From: Brucella pecoris
GTDB lineage: Bacteria; Pseudomonadota; Alphaproteobacteria; Rhizobiales; Rhizobiaceae
Assembly: GCF_006376675.1 (NCBI RefSeq)
Contig: NZ_VEWK01000012.1
Location: 102,026 to 166,025, forward strand
Direction of reading: 5' to 3'
Length of the DNA stretch: 64,000 nt
The notes beneath the pieces were generated by a model. It was not told where the DNA came from. It worked only from the letters and a program-made list of their open reading frames with translations, and made no database searches. Positions 17,276 through 25,429 of the stretch are shown piece by piece; position 1 is the stretch's first letter; each line of letters begins with the position of its first letter. The position numbers were made by a program, and so were the translations under genes.

Positions 17276-17737
17276 TTAGAGCCCGACATTCGGCCTGTCG
17301 ATCACTTCACGCAGGGCAAAGCTGGAATTGATCTTCACTACATGCGGAAGAGCCGAAAGCCAGTCGCGATGGATGCGCTCGTAATCCTCGAGATCGCGCG
17401 CCGCAACGCGCAGAATATAGTCGTATTCGCCCGACATCAGATAGCAGACCAGCACGTTGGGGCAGCGTTTCACCGCAGCCTCGAATTCGGCCAGCGTTTT
17501 GGCGAACTGCCCCGAGAGCGAGATATGGACAATCGCAATCATCCGGTATTCGAGCGCTTTCTGGGACAAGCGGGCATGATAGCCTGCGATTACACCGTTT
17601 TTCTCAAGAATATCGAGGCGGCGCGAACAGGCGGAAGGCGACAATCCAACCTTTTCCGCAAGGTCTGCATTGGTGATGCGTGCATTGCCCTGCAATGATC
17701 TGAGGATTGCAAGATCGATAGGATCAAGATTGCTCAT
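17276..17737 (-). CDS. Lrp/AsnC family regulator, probable alanine-dehydrogenase regulator
   Basis: A 153-residue regulator. The N-terminal helix-turn-helix contains LDPIDLAILRSLQGNARITNADLAEKVGLSPSACSRRLDILEKNGVI; the C-terminal RAM/ligand domain includes VLVCYLMSGEYDYILRVAARDLEDYERI. I choose ATG 17737, where the family normally begins; the frame extends to 17869. It is divergent from an alanine dehydrogenase gene, the arrangement of AldR-type activators that respond to alanine. TGCGCAA boxes in the gap are candidate binding sites. Confidence 0.9.
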   Translation of the reverse strand: MSNLDPIDLAILRSLQGNARITNADLAEKVGLSPSACSRRLDILEKNGVIAGYHARLSQKALEYRMIAIVHISLSGQFAKTLAEFEAAVKRCPNVLVCYLMSGEYDYILRVAARDLEDYERIHRDWLSALPHVVKINSSFALREVIDRPNVGL

Positions 17738-17765
17738 TCGAAGAACCTTCGAAAAAGGGGGTGGC

Positions 17766-17815
17766 TTGCGCAATAATTCACCAAAAAACCGGGGTGCGCA
17801 AATCTTCTTTGCAAG
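17766..17815. promoter_or_regulatory. Candidate Lrp-type binding boxes between the lrp-like gene and ald
   Basis: TTGCGCAA at 17766-17773 (perfect palindrome), GTGCGCAA at 17794-17801 and TTTGCAA at 17808-17814. The first two are spaced 28 bases, near three helical turns, which suits a multimeric Lrp-family protein. They lie 80-130 bases upstream of ald. Confidence 0.4.
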
Positions 17816-17895
17816 GACATTGCATGCTGCAGATGTTCTCATTTTCGGATCGACAACGACCCACGGCAAGTGGGCAAAAAATGAGAGGAACGCTT

Positions 17896-19014
17896 ATGCG
17901 TGTCGGTTGCCCGAAGGAAATCAAGAACCATGAATATCGTGTCGGACTGACCCCCGCCGCAGTTCGTGAATATGTGGCTCATGGCCACGAAGTCTGGATT
18001 GAAACAAAGGCAGGTGCCGGTATTGGTGCCGATGATGCCAGCTACATCGCCGCTGGCGCGAAAATTGCCACTTCTGCAAAAGACATTTTCGAGAAGTGCG
18101 ACATGATCGTGAAGGTCAAGGAGCCGCAGCCCTCCGAATGGGTGCAGCTTCGCGAAGGCCAGCTTCTCTACACCTATCTCCATCTTGCGCCCGACCCGGA
18201 ACAGACCAAAGGTCTGCTCGCTTCCGGCGTAACGGCAATTGCCTATGAAACCGTAACGGATGATCGCGGCGGACTGCCGTTGCTCGCTCCGATGTCGGAA
18301 GTGGCGGGTCGCCTGTCGATACAGGCCGGTGCGACAGCGCTCCAGAAAGCCAATGGTGGCCTTGGTATCCTGCTGGGCGGCGTGCCCGGTGTGCTACCGG
18401 CAAAAGTCACGATTATCGGCGGTGGTGTCGTTGGGCTTCATGCAGCCAGAATGGCAGCGGGCCTTGGCGCCGACATATGCATTCTGGATCGCTCGCTGCC
18501 GCGTCTGCGCCAGCTCGACGATATATTCGCCGGTCGCGTTCACACGCGTTATTCCAGCATTCAGGCGCTGGAAGACGAAGTCTTCTCTGCCGATCTCGTC
18601 ATCGGCGCTGTGCTGATCCCCGGTGCTGCAGCGCCGAAACTCGTTACCCATGAAATGCTGTCCGGCATGAAGAAGGGTGCGGTTATCGTCGACGTGGCTA
18701 TCGATCAGGGAGGCTGCTTCGAGACCTCCCATGCCACGACACATTCCGATCCCACTTACGAAGTGGACGGGATCGTGCATTACTGCGTGGCCAATATGCC
18801 GGGCGCCGTTCCCGTAACTTCTGCCCACGCCCTCAACAATGCGACCCTTCATTACGGTCTGGCGCTTGCCGATCGTGGTCTGAGGGCGATTGCCGAGGAC
18901 AAACATCTGCGCAATGGCCTGAATGTCTACAAGGGACGCATAACCAACAGACCGGTCGCGGAAGCGCTCGGCTATGAAGCTTTTGCGCCCGAAAGCGTTT
19001 TGAACGTGGCCTGA
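17896..19014 (+). CDS. ald: Alanine dehydrogenase
   Basis: A 372-residue NAD-dependent enzyme starting MRVGCPKEIKNHEYRVGLTP, the signature start of alanine dehydrogenases. ATG 17896 has GAGGAA upstream; the longer frame from 17761 adds unrelated residues. Lys and His of the active site lie in VKVKEPQP and TYLHLAPD; the NAD fold is TIIGGGVVGLHAARMAAGLGA near residue 172. It interconverts alanine and pyruvate plus ammonia. Control is probably by the divergent Lrp-type gene. A stem-loop follows at 19024-19051. Confidence 0.96.
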   Translation: MRVGCPKEIKNHEYRVGLTPAAVREYVAHGHEVWIETKAGAGIGADDASYIAAGAKIATSAKDIFEKCDMIVKVKEPQPSEWVQLREGQLLYTYLHLAPDPEQTKGLLASGVTAIAYETVTDDRGGLPLLAPMSEVAGRLSIQAGATALQKANGGLGILLGGVPGVLPAKVTIIGGGVVGLHAARMAAGLGADICILDRSLPRLRQLDDIFAGRVHTRYSSIQALEDEVFSADLVIGAVLIPGAAAPKLVTHEMLSGMKKGAVIVDVAIDQGGCFETSHATTHSDPTYEVDGIVHYCVANMPGAVPVTSAHALNNATLHYGLALADRGLRAIAEDKHLRNGLNVYKGRITNRPVAEALGYEAFAPESVLNVA

Positions 19015-19023
19015 AGCTTCGCG

Positions 19024-19052
19024 AGGCGGCGCCGGTCATTCGGCGCTGCCTT
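19024..19052 (+). terminator. Stem-loop terminator after ald
   Basis: AGGCGGCGCCG (19024-19034), loop of 6, CGGCGCTGCCT (19041-19051) with one G-U pair, followed by a short T-rich stretch 10 bases after the ald stop. Confidence 0.6.
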
Positions 19053-19088
19053 CTCAGTCTGGGTGTGGATAGTCAGCGTATGTGTGGA

Positions 19089-19116
19089 TTGACAAGCTGT
19101 CCGAACCGTCTATAAC
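19089..19116 (+). promoter_or_regulatory. Sigma-70-type promoter of the glycerol-type operon
   Basis: A perfect -35 TTGACA (19089-19094), a 16-base spacer and TATAAC (19111-19116). Transcription would start near 19123, leaving a leader of about 100 bases before the MFS gene. Confidence 0.65.
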
Positions 19117-19137
19117 CGTAAATGCAGACTGAAGATT

Positions 19138-19220
19138 TAAGACCATCTGCAAGGATGGTCTTACTGTGTCTGGAATCCGGATAAGTCCTCTTGCAGATGT
19201 CTTAGCGACGTTGGGAGGAC
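19138..19220 (+). ncRNA. 5' leader with mutually exclusive hairpins (candidate antitermination/RNA switch)
   Basis: Hairpin A: TAAGACCATC (19138-19147) pairs perfectly with GATGGTCTTA (19154-19163), loop TGCAAG. Alternative hairpin B: AAGACCATCTGCAAG (19139-19153) pairs with CTTGCAGATGTCTT (19190-19203), 14 pairs with one bulged C. A and B use the same left strand and cannot coexist. A third stem, GTCCTC (19185-19190) with GAGGAC (19215-19220), would cover the Shine-Dalgarno site GGGAGG of the MFS gene. The last gene of the operon encodes a GlpP-type glycerol-3-phosphate-responsive antiterminator, whose known relatives act on leader RNA. The pairings are seen in the sequence; their control by that protein is inferred. 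No obvious U-run follows hairpin A, so translation control is as likely as antitermination. Confidence 0.55.
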
Positions 19221-19226
19221 GCCGTA

Positions 19227-20642
19227 ATGCACGGTAGTAAAATAGCCCTGAGGGGCGTGCCGGATATTATTTCCTACATTGATGCGAATGACGGTATTCG
19301 AGGCCGCGCCGGTATTATCTGGTGGCTTGCCCTCGGTGGCCTGTTCCTTGATGCCTTCGCCAATTCGGCGTTGAGCGCCGGCCTTGGGCCGATGACACGC
19401 GACCTGGGACTGGATGCGGCGCAGGTCGCGCTGATGACATCCTTCGCTTCGTGGGTAGCGATTGCATTCAATCCGATTGGTGGCTGGATCGCCGATCGTT
19501 GGGGCCGCATGCGCCCGCTGGTCTTCGCAAAGTTCATCGCGCTCATCGGCGCGGTGCTGGTGATGACGGCCCATTCCTATGAAGTTATTCTTATGGGGCG
19601 CTTCTTCGTGGGTGCCGCCTACGGTATCGATTTTGCCATCGCCATGGCTGTGCTCGCCGAATTCACACCGGCACATCTGCGCAGCCGTCTCAACACCTGG
19701 CAGGGCATCTGGTATACAGCCGTTTGTACAAACGTGCTTCTGGCCATGTTGTTCTATAGCTGGGATGTCGGTGACTCGATCTGGCGCTATTCGGTCGCGG
19801 CAACCGGTGTCTTCGCTTTCTCGATCATGATGCTGCAGCTCGTCTTCATGGTTGAAAGCCCGATCTGGCTTGCCCGCAAGGAAAGGCTGGAAGAGGCCGC
19901 CCGTGCGATGACCCGTATCTATCATCGTGATTTCATTGCCGCCCTGCCGGAAGACCGTTTGCCGGTTCTCAATCAGGCTCGCCGCGGCATTGCCAATGTC
20001 GCCCTGATTTTCCGTGGCATCTATCTGCCGCGCACCATTCTTGCCGCGACCGTCCAGATCGGGCAGTCGATCCAGTATTTTGCCGTGGGCTGGTACCTGC
20101 CGCTCATCAGTGCGGCGCTGTTCGGCAAGGATTTCCTCTATGCCATGCTGGGCACGCTGGTGTTCAACGTCTTCGGCATCATCGGCGGTTTCTCTTCGCC
20201 GGTCATCGGGCGCGTGCTTGGCTTGCGCAAGGCTTCCGCCATCGGCTTCGGCGCGGTCTTCGTCATGCTGGTCATCATGGGCCTGTTCCATGACACCATG
20301 CCGACCTGGCTTGCAGTGATCGTGCCTTCGCTGTTCATCCTGTTCCATTCCGGCGGTCCGGGCGCAAATGGCAAGAGCCTGTCGTCGCTCTCGTTCCGCA
20401 GCGAACTGCGTGCAGGCGCGAACGGCATCATCGGTGCGCTCGGCGCCATGGGTGCGGCGCTTGGGCTGCTGGTTTTCCCGCTCTTCCGCGAGAACTACGG
20501 CCTCGGCCCGACGTTCCTGATCCTGTCGGTCGTTCCGCTGATTGCCTGCATCATCTGCTCGATCATTCAGTGGGACCCGACCCGTACCAAGGTCAGCCCG
20601 GATGACGAGCCGAATGCGCCGCAGTTCGAAGGCGACCGGTAA
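19227..20642 (+). CDS. MFS transporter (sugar/polyol or acid porter type)
   Basis: A 471-residue inner-membrane protein with 12 predicted helices. The major-facilitator loop motif GGWIADRWGRMRPL is near residue 90, and AEFTPAHLRSR in the centre matches the helix 4-5 motif of the sugar porter and aromatic-acid families. SD GGGAGG is 8 bases upstream. It is the first gene of a run with an FGGY kinase, GlpD, an AGPS-like oxidase and an antiterminator (gaps of 2-14 bases), so it probably imports a glycerol-like polyol or derivative. Expression is likely set by the structured leader at 19138-19220. Confidence 0.85.
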   Translation: MHGSKIALRGVPDIISYIDANDGIRGRAGIIWWLALGGLFLDAFANSALSAGLGPMTRDLGLDAAQVALMTSFASWVAIAFNPIGGWIADRWGRMRPLVFAKFIALIGAVLVMTAHSYEVILMGRFFVGAAYGIDFAIAMAVLAEFTPAHLRSRLNTWQGIWYTAVCTNVLLAMLFYSWDVGDSIWRYSVAATGVFAFSIMMLQLVFMVESPIWLARKERLEEAARAMTRIYHRDFIAALPEDRLPVLNQARRGIANVALIFRGIYLPRTILAATVQIGQSIQYFAVGWYLPLISAALFGKDFLYAMLGTLVFNVFGIIGGFSSPVIGRVLGLRKASAIGFGAVFVMLVIMGLFHDTMPTWLAVIVPSLFILFHSGGPGANGKSLSSLSFRSELRAGANGIIGALGAMGAALGLLVFPLFRENYGLGPTFLILSVVPLIACIICSIIQWDPTRTKVSPDDEPNAPQFEGDR

Positions 20643-20656
20643 CAACGGAGGATAAT

Positions 20657-22180
20657 GTGAACGGACGCAAACAGGCCATTCTGGCCATTGATGAAGGAAC
20701 GTCCGGAACCAGGGCCGCGCTTGTCGCGGCCGACGGTTCGGTCTCCGCCGTCAATTACACGACGCTTGCCGTCTCTTCCCCGCGTCATAACGTGGTGGAA
20801 CAGGACGCCGATGTTCTTTTGCAAAAGACCATCGAAGTGTGCGGCAAGACGATTGCTGCGGCGCGTGATGCTGGCGTGGAAATCGCTGCAATGGCAATCG
20901 CCACGCAGCGCGCGACCGGTGTTCTGTGGGATACGCAAACGGGTCGGGCGCTGGTTCCGGCCATGGTCTGGCAGGATTCACGCTATGCCGAAGAGCTGAA
21001 ACCGCTCGGAGCTATCTGGAACGCGAAACTCGTGTCGCTTGCCGGGCGTCCTGTCGGCGGACGGGCGATCTATCTGTGGGCTGCACGCCATATGCAGGAG
21101 ACCCCCGCCGTGCGCGAGGCATGGAAGGCAAAAAGGCTTGCTTTCGGCACCGTCGACACCTGGCTGCTCTGGAACCTGTCAGAAGAATGCAAAGCCGTCA
21201 CCACGCCGACGAATGCGACCTCTGCCGGGGCCTATATTCTCGGTGAGCATCGCTATTTCGCCGATTGGGTAGAGGCGCAGGATTTTCCGCTGGAGCTGTT
21301 GCCTGAGCTGAAACAGGACGCTGACGATTTCGGTTATACGCGGCAGGATATTCTGGGTATCCGCGTGCCGATCAAGGCGTCTTGCGGCGATCAGCTCGGT
21401 GGTCTGGTCGGTCTTGGCTGTCACGATGCGGGGCAGGCTATGTGCGTGCATGGCACGGGCAGCTTCGTCGATCTTGTGATCGGAAAGCAGACGCCGAAAA
21501 ATCCCGGCCTCTATGAAGCAACTTTCACCATGACGGCCTGGCGGAGCGAGAACCTCTCGCATTTCGCGGTCGAGACCTATGCCGCCACAACAGGATCGGC
21601 GCTCAACTGGCTCTGCAATGAAATGCGCTGGTTCGAGAATGCCAGGGAAATCAGCGAACTGGCTGCAACCGTGCCGTCTTCCGACGGCCTGTTCTTCATG
21701 CCAACCCTGACGGGATTGCGCCAGCCGAATATCGTTCCGGATGGCCGAGCATCGCTGACCGGCCTTTCGATGGCACACAGCCGGGCGCATCTTGCTCATG
21801 CCATTCTGGAAGGCATTGCCCATTCGGTCGTTTCCTGTGCGGAGGCGAGCTCGGAAGTGGCTGGCGTTCCTGTGCGGGAAGTGGTGGCAGGCGGTGGGCT
21901 TTCCTCCAGCGATACGCTGCTGCAATTGCAGGCTGATCTCAGTGGTGTGCCAGTAAGGCGCATGGCGGATCAGGATCGCGCGAGCCTGCGGGGCACCGCG
22001 TTTCTGGCAGGCAGCGATGGCTTGCTCTGGAGCGACCTCGCGGAAGCCCGCGCCACGCTGCCCGAAGGCAATCTTTTCATCCCCAAGACCAGCGAAGCGG
22101 AAAGACAGGACCGTAGAGCGCGATGGCACTCCCTCACGGATGAGGAAGTCGCACGCGTTCAGTCGGGTCACTATGAATAA
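20657..22180 (+). CDS. FGGY-family carbohydrate kinase (glycerol kinase-like)
   Basis: A 507-residue kinase of glycerol-kinase length. The phosphate-1 motif ILAIDEGTSGTRAALV is at residues 8-23; WQDSR lies near 95; the catalytic Asp is in CGDQLGGLVGLG near 243; GTGSFVDLVIG is the phosphate-2 motif; AGGGLSSSDTLLQLQADL near 411 is the adenosine motif. The start is GTG 20657 behind GGAGGA. Operon partners (GlpD-like, glycerol-3-phosphate antiterminator) favour glycerol as substrate, but the sequence departs from classic GlpK (SGT where SST is usual), so another triol or polyol is possible. Confidence 0.83.
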   Translation: MNGRKQAILAIDEGTSGTRAALVAADGSVSAVNYTTLAVSSPRHNVVEQDADVLLQKTIEVCGKTIAAARDAGVEIAAMAIATQRATGVLWDTQTGRALVPAMVWQDSRYAEELKPLGAIWNAKLVSLAGRPVGGRAIYLWAARHMQETPAVREAWKAKRLAFGTVDTWLLWNLSEECKAVTTPTNATSAGAYILGEHRYFADWVEAQDFPLELLPELKQDADDFGYTRQDILGIRVPIKASCGDQLGGLVGLGCHDAGQAMCVHGTGSFVDLVIGKQTPKNPGLYEATFTMTAWRSENLSHFAVETYAATTGSALNWLCNEMRWFENAREISELAATVPSSDGLFFMPTLTGLRQPNIVPDGRASLTGLSMAHSRAHLAHAILEGIAHSVVSCAEASSEVAGVPVREVVAGGGLSSSDTLLQLQADLSGVPVRRMADQDRASLRGTAFLAGSDGLLWSDLAEARATLPEGNLFIPKTSEAERQDRRARWHSLTDEEVARVQSGHYE

Positions 22181-22192
22181 ACAGGAGTTGAA

Positions 22193-23872
22193 ATGCTGAA
22201 TCTGCGCTCCCGGCGCGCGGACAAGGATCGCGCCCGGATGATCCGCACCGAGCCGCTGAGGCTGAACCGGTCGGAACAGGAAGACCGTCTTGCCACTGAA
22301 ACCTACGATATTCTGATCGTCGGTGGTGGCGTGACCGGTGCTTACTGCGCCTTTGACGCAAGTCTGCGCGGCTTTCGCGTTGCGCTGGTCGAGAAGGATG
22401 ATTTTGCATCCGGCACGTCGTCAAAATCCTCCAAGATGGTGCATGGTGGCTTGCGCTATATCGAGCAGGGCAATCTTGGCCTGGTTCGTCATTCCCTGCT
22501 GGAGCGCCAGCGCCTGCGCCGCAATGCAAGCCATCTGGTGCAGCGTCTGCCTTTCCTGTTCCCCATTCTGGAACGGGATGGTGTGTTCGATTCACGCTTT
22601 GCCAAGGCGTTTGAAGGCTTGCTCTGGACATATGATCTGGCTGGCGGCTGGCGCGAAGGCATTCTGCACCAGAAGCTGACCGCTGCCGAAGTGCTGGCGC
22701 ATTGTCCGACCTTCAGGGACGAATATCTGCGTGGCGGTCTCATGTATTTCGATGCCCGCGTCGACGATGCACGTCTGACGCTGGCGCTTGCCCGTTCTGC
22801 CGGTTTTTACGGAGCCACGGTCCTCAATCATTCGAAGGTAGCCGAGATTACCCGCAGTTCGGGCCGGGTCGATGGCGCTATCGTGCATACCGTCGAAGGC
22901 AAGGAAATCCGGGTGCGCGCCAAGACCGTCATCATGGCGACGGGCGTATGGCTGCGGGACTGGATGGGGCTCGGCAAGGATGGCGAAAAGCCGTTGCATG
23001 TGCGCCCCGCCAAGGGCGTTCACGTGGCAATCCCCTGGTTGAAAATCCGCAACGACTGCACGGTGACGGTGCCTGTACCGGGGCGCAGCCGCCGTGCGAC
23101 CATCACGCGCTGGGGGAATGTCTCCTATCTCGGCACGACCGATGAGGATTATCAGGGCGACCTCGATGATGTGCATTGCACGCGCCGCGAGCTTGATTTT
23201 CTGATCGAGGGCGCATGCAGCGCGCTCAATATCGACCTGACGCCGGACGATGTTGTCGGCAGCATTGCCGGATGTCGTCCGCTGGTCGCTGCCTCGTCAG
23301 GCGGCAGCACCATGGATGTCAAGCGTGACCATTCTGTGCATGTTGCACCTGACGGCCTTGTCACGATTGTGGGCGGCAAGCTGACGACGTCGCGCCACAT
23401 GGCCGAACAGACGGTGGATGCTGCGGCGAAAGTTCTCGGCGATCGTCGTCGCTGTACCACGAAGAAGGCATTTCTGCTGGGCGCTGCCGGTTATGACGCG
23501 CAGGCAATCGTGGCTTCCGGCGGCATGGAAGCGCATCTGGGCGAACGTTACGGTACGGAATCGCGCTTCGTCAGCGATCTGATGGCCGCTCGTCCTGAAC
23601 TGGCCGAGCCCGTCGTGGAAGGACTGCCCTATACCCGTGGCGAAGTCGTCTATGCCGCCCGGCACGAACTTGCCCGGACCATCGATGACGTGTTGTCGCG
23701 TCGTATGCGTGCCCGCCTGATGGCGCGCGATGCCTCTGCCCGCGCTGCCGCAAAAGTTGGCGCCCTGCTGGGTGAGGAACTTGGTCTCCCCCAGGCCGAA
23801 ATCGACCGTCAGGTCGCCGCTTATGTGGCCGCGACCGAAAAAGAAAAATCCATTCTCACAGGAGTGAACTGA
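22193..23872 (+). CDS. glpD: Aerobic glycerol-3-phosphate dehydrogenase family flavoprotein
   Basis: A 559-residue FAD enzyme. The Rossmann motif ILIVGGGVTGAYCAFDASLRG is near residue 41; the GlpD signature GTSSKSSKMVHGGLRYIEQG is near 78; VGSIAGCRPLVAA and VGGKLTTSRHMAEQ close the FAD/substrate domain; a C-terminal helical domain follows. It oxidises glycerol-3-phosphate to dihydroxyacetone phosphate at the membrane, feeding electrons to quinone. An N-terminal extension of about 35 basic residues precedes the FAD motif. It comes 12 bases after the kinase gene. Relatives (erythritol-phosphate dehydrogenase) share the fold, so a related polyol phosphate is an alternative substrate. Confidence 0.88.
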   Translation: MLNLRSRRADKDRARMIRTEPLRLNRSEQEDRLATETYDILIVGGGVTGAYCAFDASLRGFRVALVEKDDFASGTSSKSSKMVHGGLRYIEQGNLGLVRHSLLERQRLRRNASHLVQRLPFLFPILERDGVFDSRFAKAFEGLLWTYDLAGGWREGILHQKLTAAEVLAHCPTFRDEYLRGGLMYFDARVDDARLTLALARSAGFYGATVLNHSKVAEITRSSGRVDGAIVHTVEGKEIRVRAKTVIMATGVWLRDWMGLGKDGEKPLHVRPAKGVHVAIPWLKIRNDCTVTVPVPGRSRRATITRWGNVSYLGTTDEDYQGDLDDVHCTRRELDFLIEGACSALNIDLTPDDVVGSIAGCRPLVAASSGGSTMDVKRDHSVHVAPDGLVTIVGGKLTTSRHMAEQTVDAAAKVLGDRRRCTTKKAFLLGAAGYDAQAIVASGGMEAHLGERYGTESRFVSDLMAARPELAEPVVEGLPYTRGEVVYAARHELARTIDDVLSRRMRARLMARDASARAAAKVGALLGEELGLPQAEIDRQVAAYVAATEKEKSILTGVN

Positions 23873-23874
23873 AC

Positions 23875-25425
23875 ATGATCAGCAAGGAAGCCATCAAGCG
23901 CGGTTATAATCGCGGAAATTATGTCGTCGGCGCCCCGACACAGCCGCATTATGCCGGCAGCATCAAGGAAATCGGCACCGAGGCCGAACTGGCCCAGAAC
24001 GCCGTTTCGGTGGATGCTGCTCTCGTCGAGAAGCTGCAGGGCGTTGCGGACGAAGTTCTGACCGCGCGCGAAGACCTCGTTGTGAACACCCGCGACTGGT
24101 GGGCGCGCACGATGGTCGCGGAAACGGGCGGAAAGCCTGCAACGGTTGACGGCGTGTTCGTTCGCGTTTCGACGGTGGAACAGGTTCAGGCCGTCATGCG
24201 CCTTGCGCATGAAGCCAAGGTTCCGGTCACGGTTTCTGCCGGGCGCTCCAACGTTACGGGCGCGGCGCTGCCGCTGCGCGGCGGTATCGTGCTCGACGTC
24301 TGCAATCTCAACCGTCTTGTCAGCTTCGATGCGGACAGCCAGATCGTTGAAGTTGAAGCTGGCATGTTCGGCGATATTTTCGAGGAAACGATCCAGCGCG
24401 ACTATGGCATGACCATGGGGCACTGGCCGTCTTCATACGGTATCAGCACCGTGGGAGGCTGGATCGCTTGCCGCGGCGCAGGCCAGCTTTCCACGCGCTA
24501 CGGCAAGATCGAGGATATGGTCTACGGCATGGAAGTCGTGCTGGCCGACGGTTCGCTGGTGACGGTTGGAAACTATGCCCGCGCAGCGATCGGCCCCGAT
24601 CTGCAGCAGATCTTCATCGGTTCGGAAGGCACGCTCGGCATTATCGTGAAGGCGCGCCTGAAACTGCATCGCCTGCCGGACTATGCCCGCGCTATCGCCT
24701 ATGGGTTCAAGAGCTTCGGCATCGGTCTGGAAGCCTGCCGTCGTATCATGCAGGGCGGTGCCAATCCGGCTGCGTTACGTCTTTACGACGAGCTGGAAAG
24801 CGGTGTGCAGTTCAATCTCCCAGAAAGCAACGTGCTGCTGATTGCCGATGAAGGCGCGAAGGAAATGGTCGATGCCGTTATGGCGATCAGTGAAAAGGTT
24901 TGCGCCGAACTCGGTGACAAGCTCGATGGCGATACGATCTTTGAGAAGTGGCTCGATACGCGCTATCTGACCGGCAAGAGTGCGGAGGGCTTCAAGCGCA
25001 GCCCAGGCTTTGTTGCCGATACGCTGGAAATGACCGGATGCTGGCGCGATCTGCCTGCGATCTATGATGAGGTCGTTGCCGCCATCAATGCAGTGCCGGG
25101 TACGCTGGCCGGTTCGGCGCACCAGTCGCATGCCTATGTCGACGGCGCCTGCCTCTATTTCTCGCTGCGCGGTGACGTGGACGTGGAAAAACGCGCTGAA
25201 TGGTATCGTGCTGCATGGGATGCTGCCAATGCCGTTCTAATCAAGTATGGTGCAGCATTGAGCCATCACCACGGCGTCGGACTGCTCCGCGCGCCTTACA
25301 TGAAGGACGCTCTCGGATCGGCATTTCCGCTGCTGGAAACGGTGAAGAAGGCGCTCGACCCGGACAACCTGCTTAACCCCGGCAAGCTCGGACTTTCGCT
25401 CGACATGCCAAGAGACGGAAAATGA
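23875..25425 (+). CDS. FAD-binding oxidase, alkyldihydroxyacetonephosphate synthase-like
   Basis: A 516-residue protein of the FAD-binding type 4 (VAO/GlcD/AGPS) fold. VPVTVSAGRSNVTGAALP near residue 121, WPSSYGISTVGGWIACRGAGQLSTRYGKIEDMV near 182 and GSEGTLGIIVKARLKLHR near 249 make up the FAD site. SHHHGVG near 462 matches the HHH motif of AGPS, and LDPDNLLNPGKLGL is the usual end. In eukaryotes AGPS makes ether-lipid precursors; bacterial relatives are mostly uncharacterised oxidases. It starts 3 bases after glpD. Its role with GlpD and a glycerol-type kinase is not established here; oxidation of an alkyl- or hydroxy-glycerol derivative is a guess. Confidence 0.8.
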   Translation: MISKEAIKRGYNRGNYVVGAPTQPHYAGSIKEIGTEAELAQNAVSVDAALVEKLQGVADEVLTAREDLVVNTRDWWARTMVAETGGKPATVDGVFVRVSTVEQVQAVMRLAHEAKVPVTVSAGRSNVTGAALPLRGGIVLDVCNLNRLVSFDADSQIVEVEAGMFGDIFEETIQRDYGMTMGHWPSSYGISTVGGWIACRGAGQLSTRYGKIEDMVYGMEVVLADGSLVTVGNYARAAIGPDLQQIFIGSEGTLGIIVKARLKLHRLPDYARAIAYGFKSFGIGLEACRRIMQGGANPAALRLYDELESGVQFNLPESNVLLIADEGAKEMVDAVMAISEKVCAELGDKLDGDTIFEKWLDTRYLTGKSAEGFKRSPGFVADTLEMTGCWRDLPAIYDEVVAAINAVPGTLAGSAHQSHAYVDGACLYFSLRGDVDVEKRAEWYRAAWDAANAVLIKYGAALSHHHGVGLLRAPYMKDALGSAFPLLETVKKALDPDNLLNPGKLGLSLDMPRDGK

Positions 25426-25429
25426 TGGA

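Noticed and set aside
19161..20645. Minus-strand open frame of 494 codons opposite the MFS gene
   Set aside because: It mirrors the MFS gene, is composed of low-information His/Arg/Gln/Asp-rich sequence, has no family resemblance and no ribosome site; it is an antisense shadow in GC-rich DNA.
21179..22171. Minus-strand open frame of 330 codons opposite the FGGY kinase
   Set aside because: Antisense shadow; composition and lack of motifs argue against it.
20657..25425. Reading the kinase-GlpD-oxidase run as the Brucella erythritol (ery) operon
   Set aside because: The kinase N-terminus and the partners (AGPS-like oxidase, GlpP-type antiterminator, MFS) do not match the eryABCD set as I know it; glycerol-type assignment fits better, though a polyol other than glycerol remains possible.
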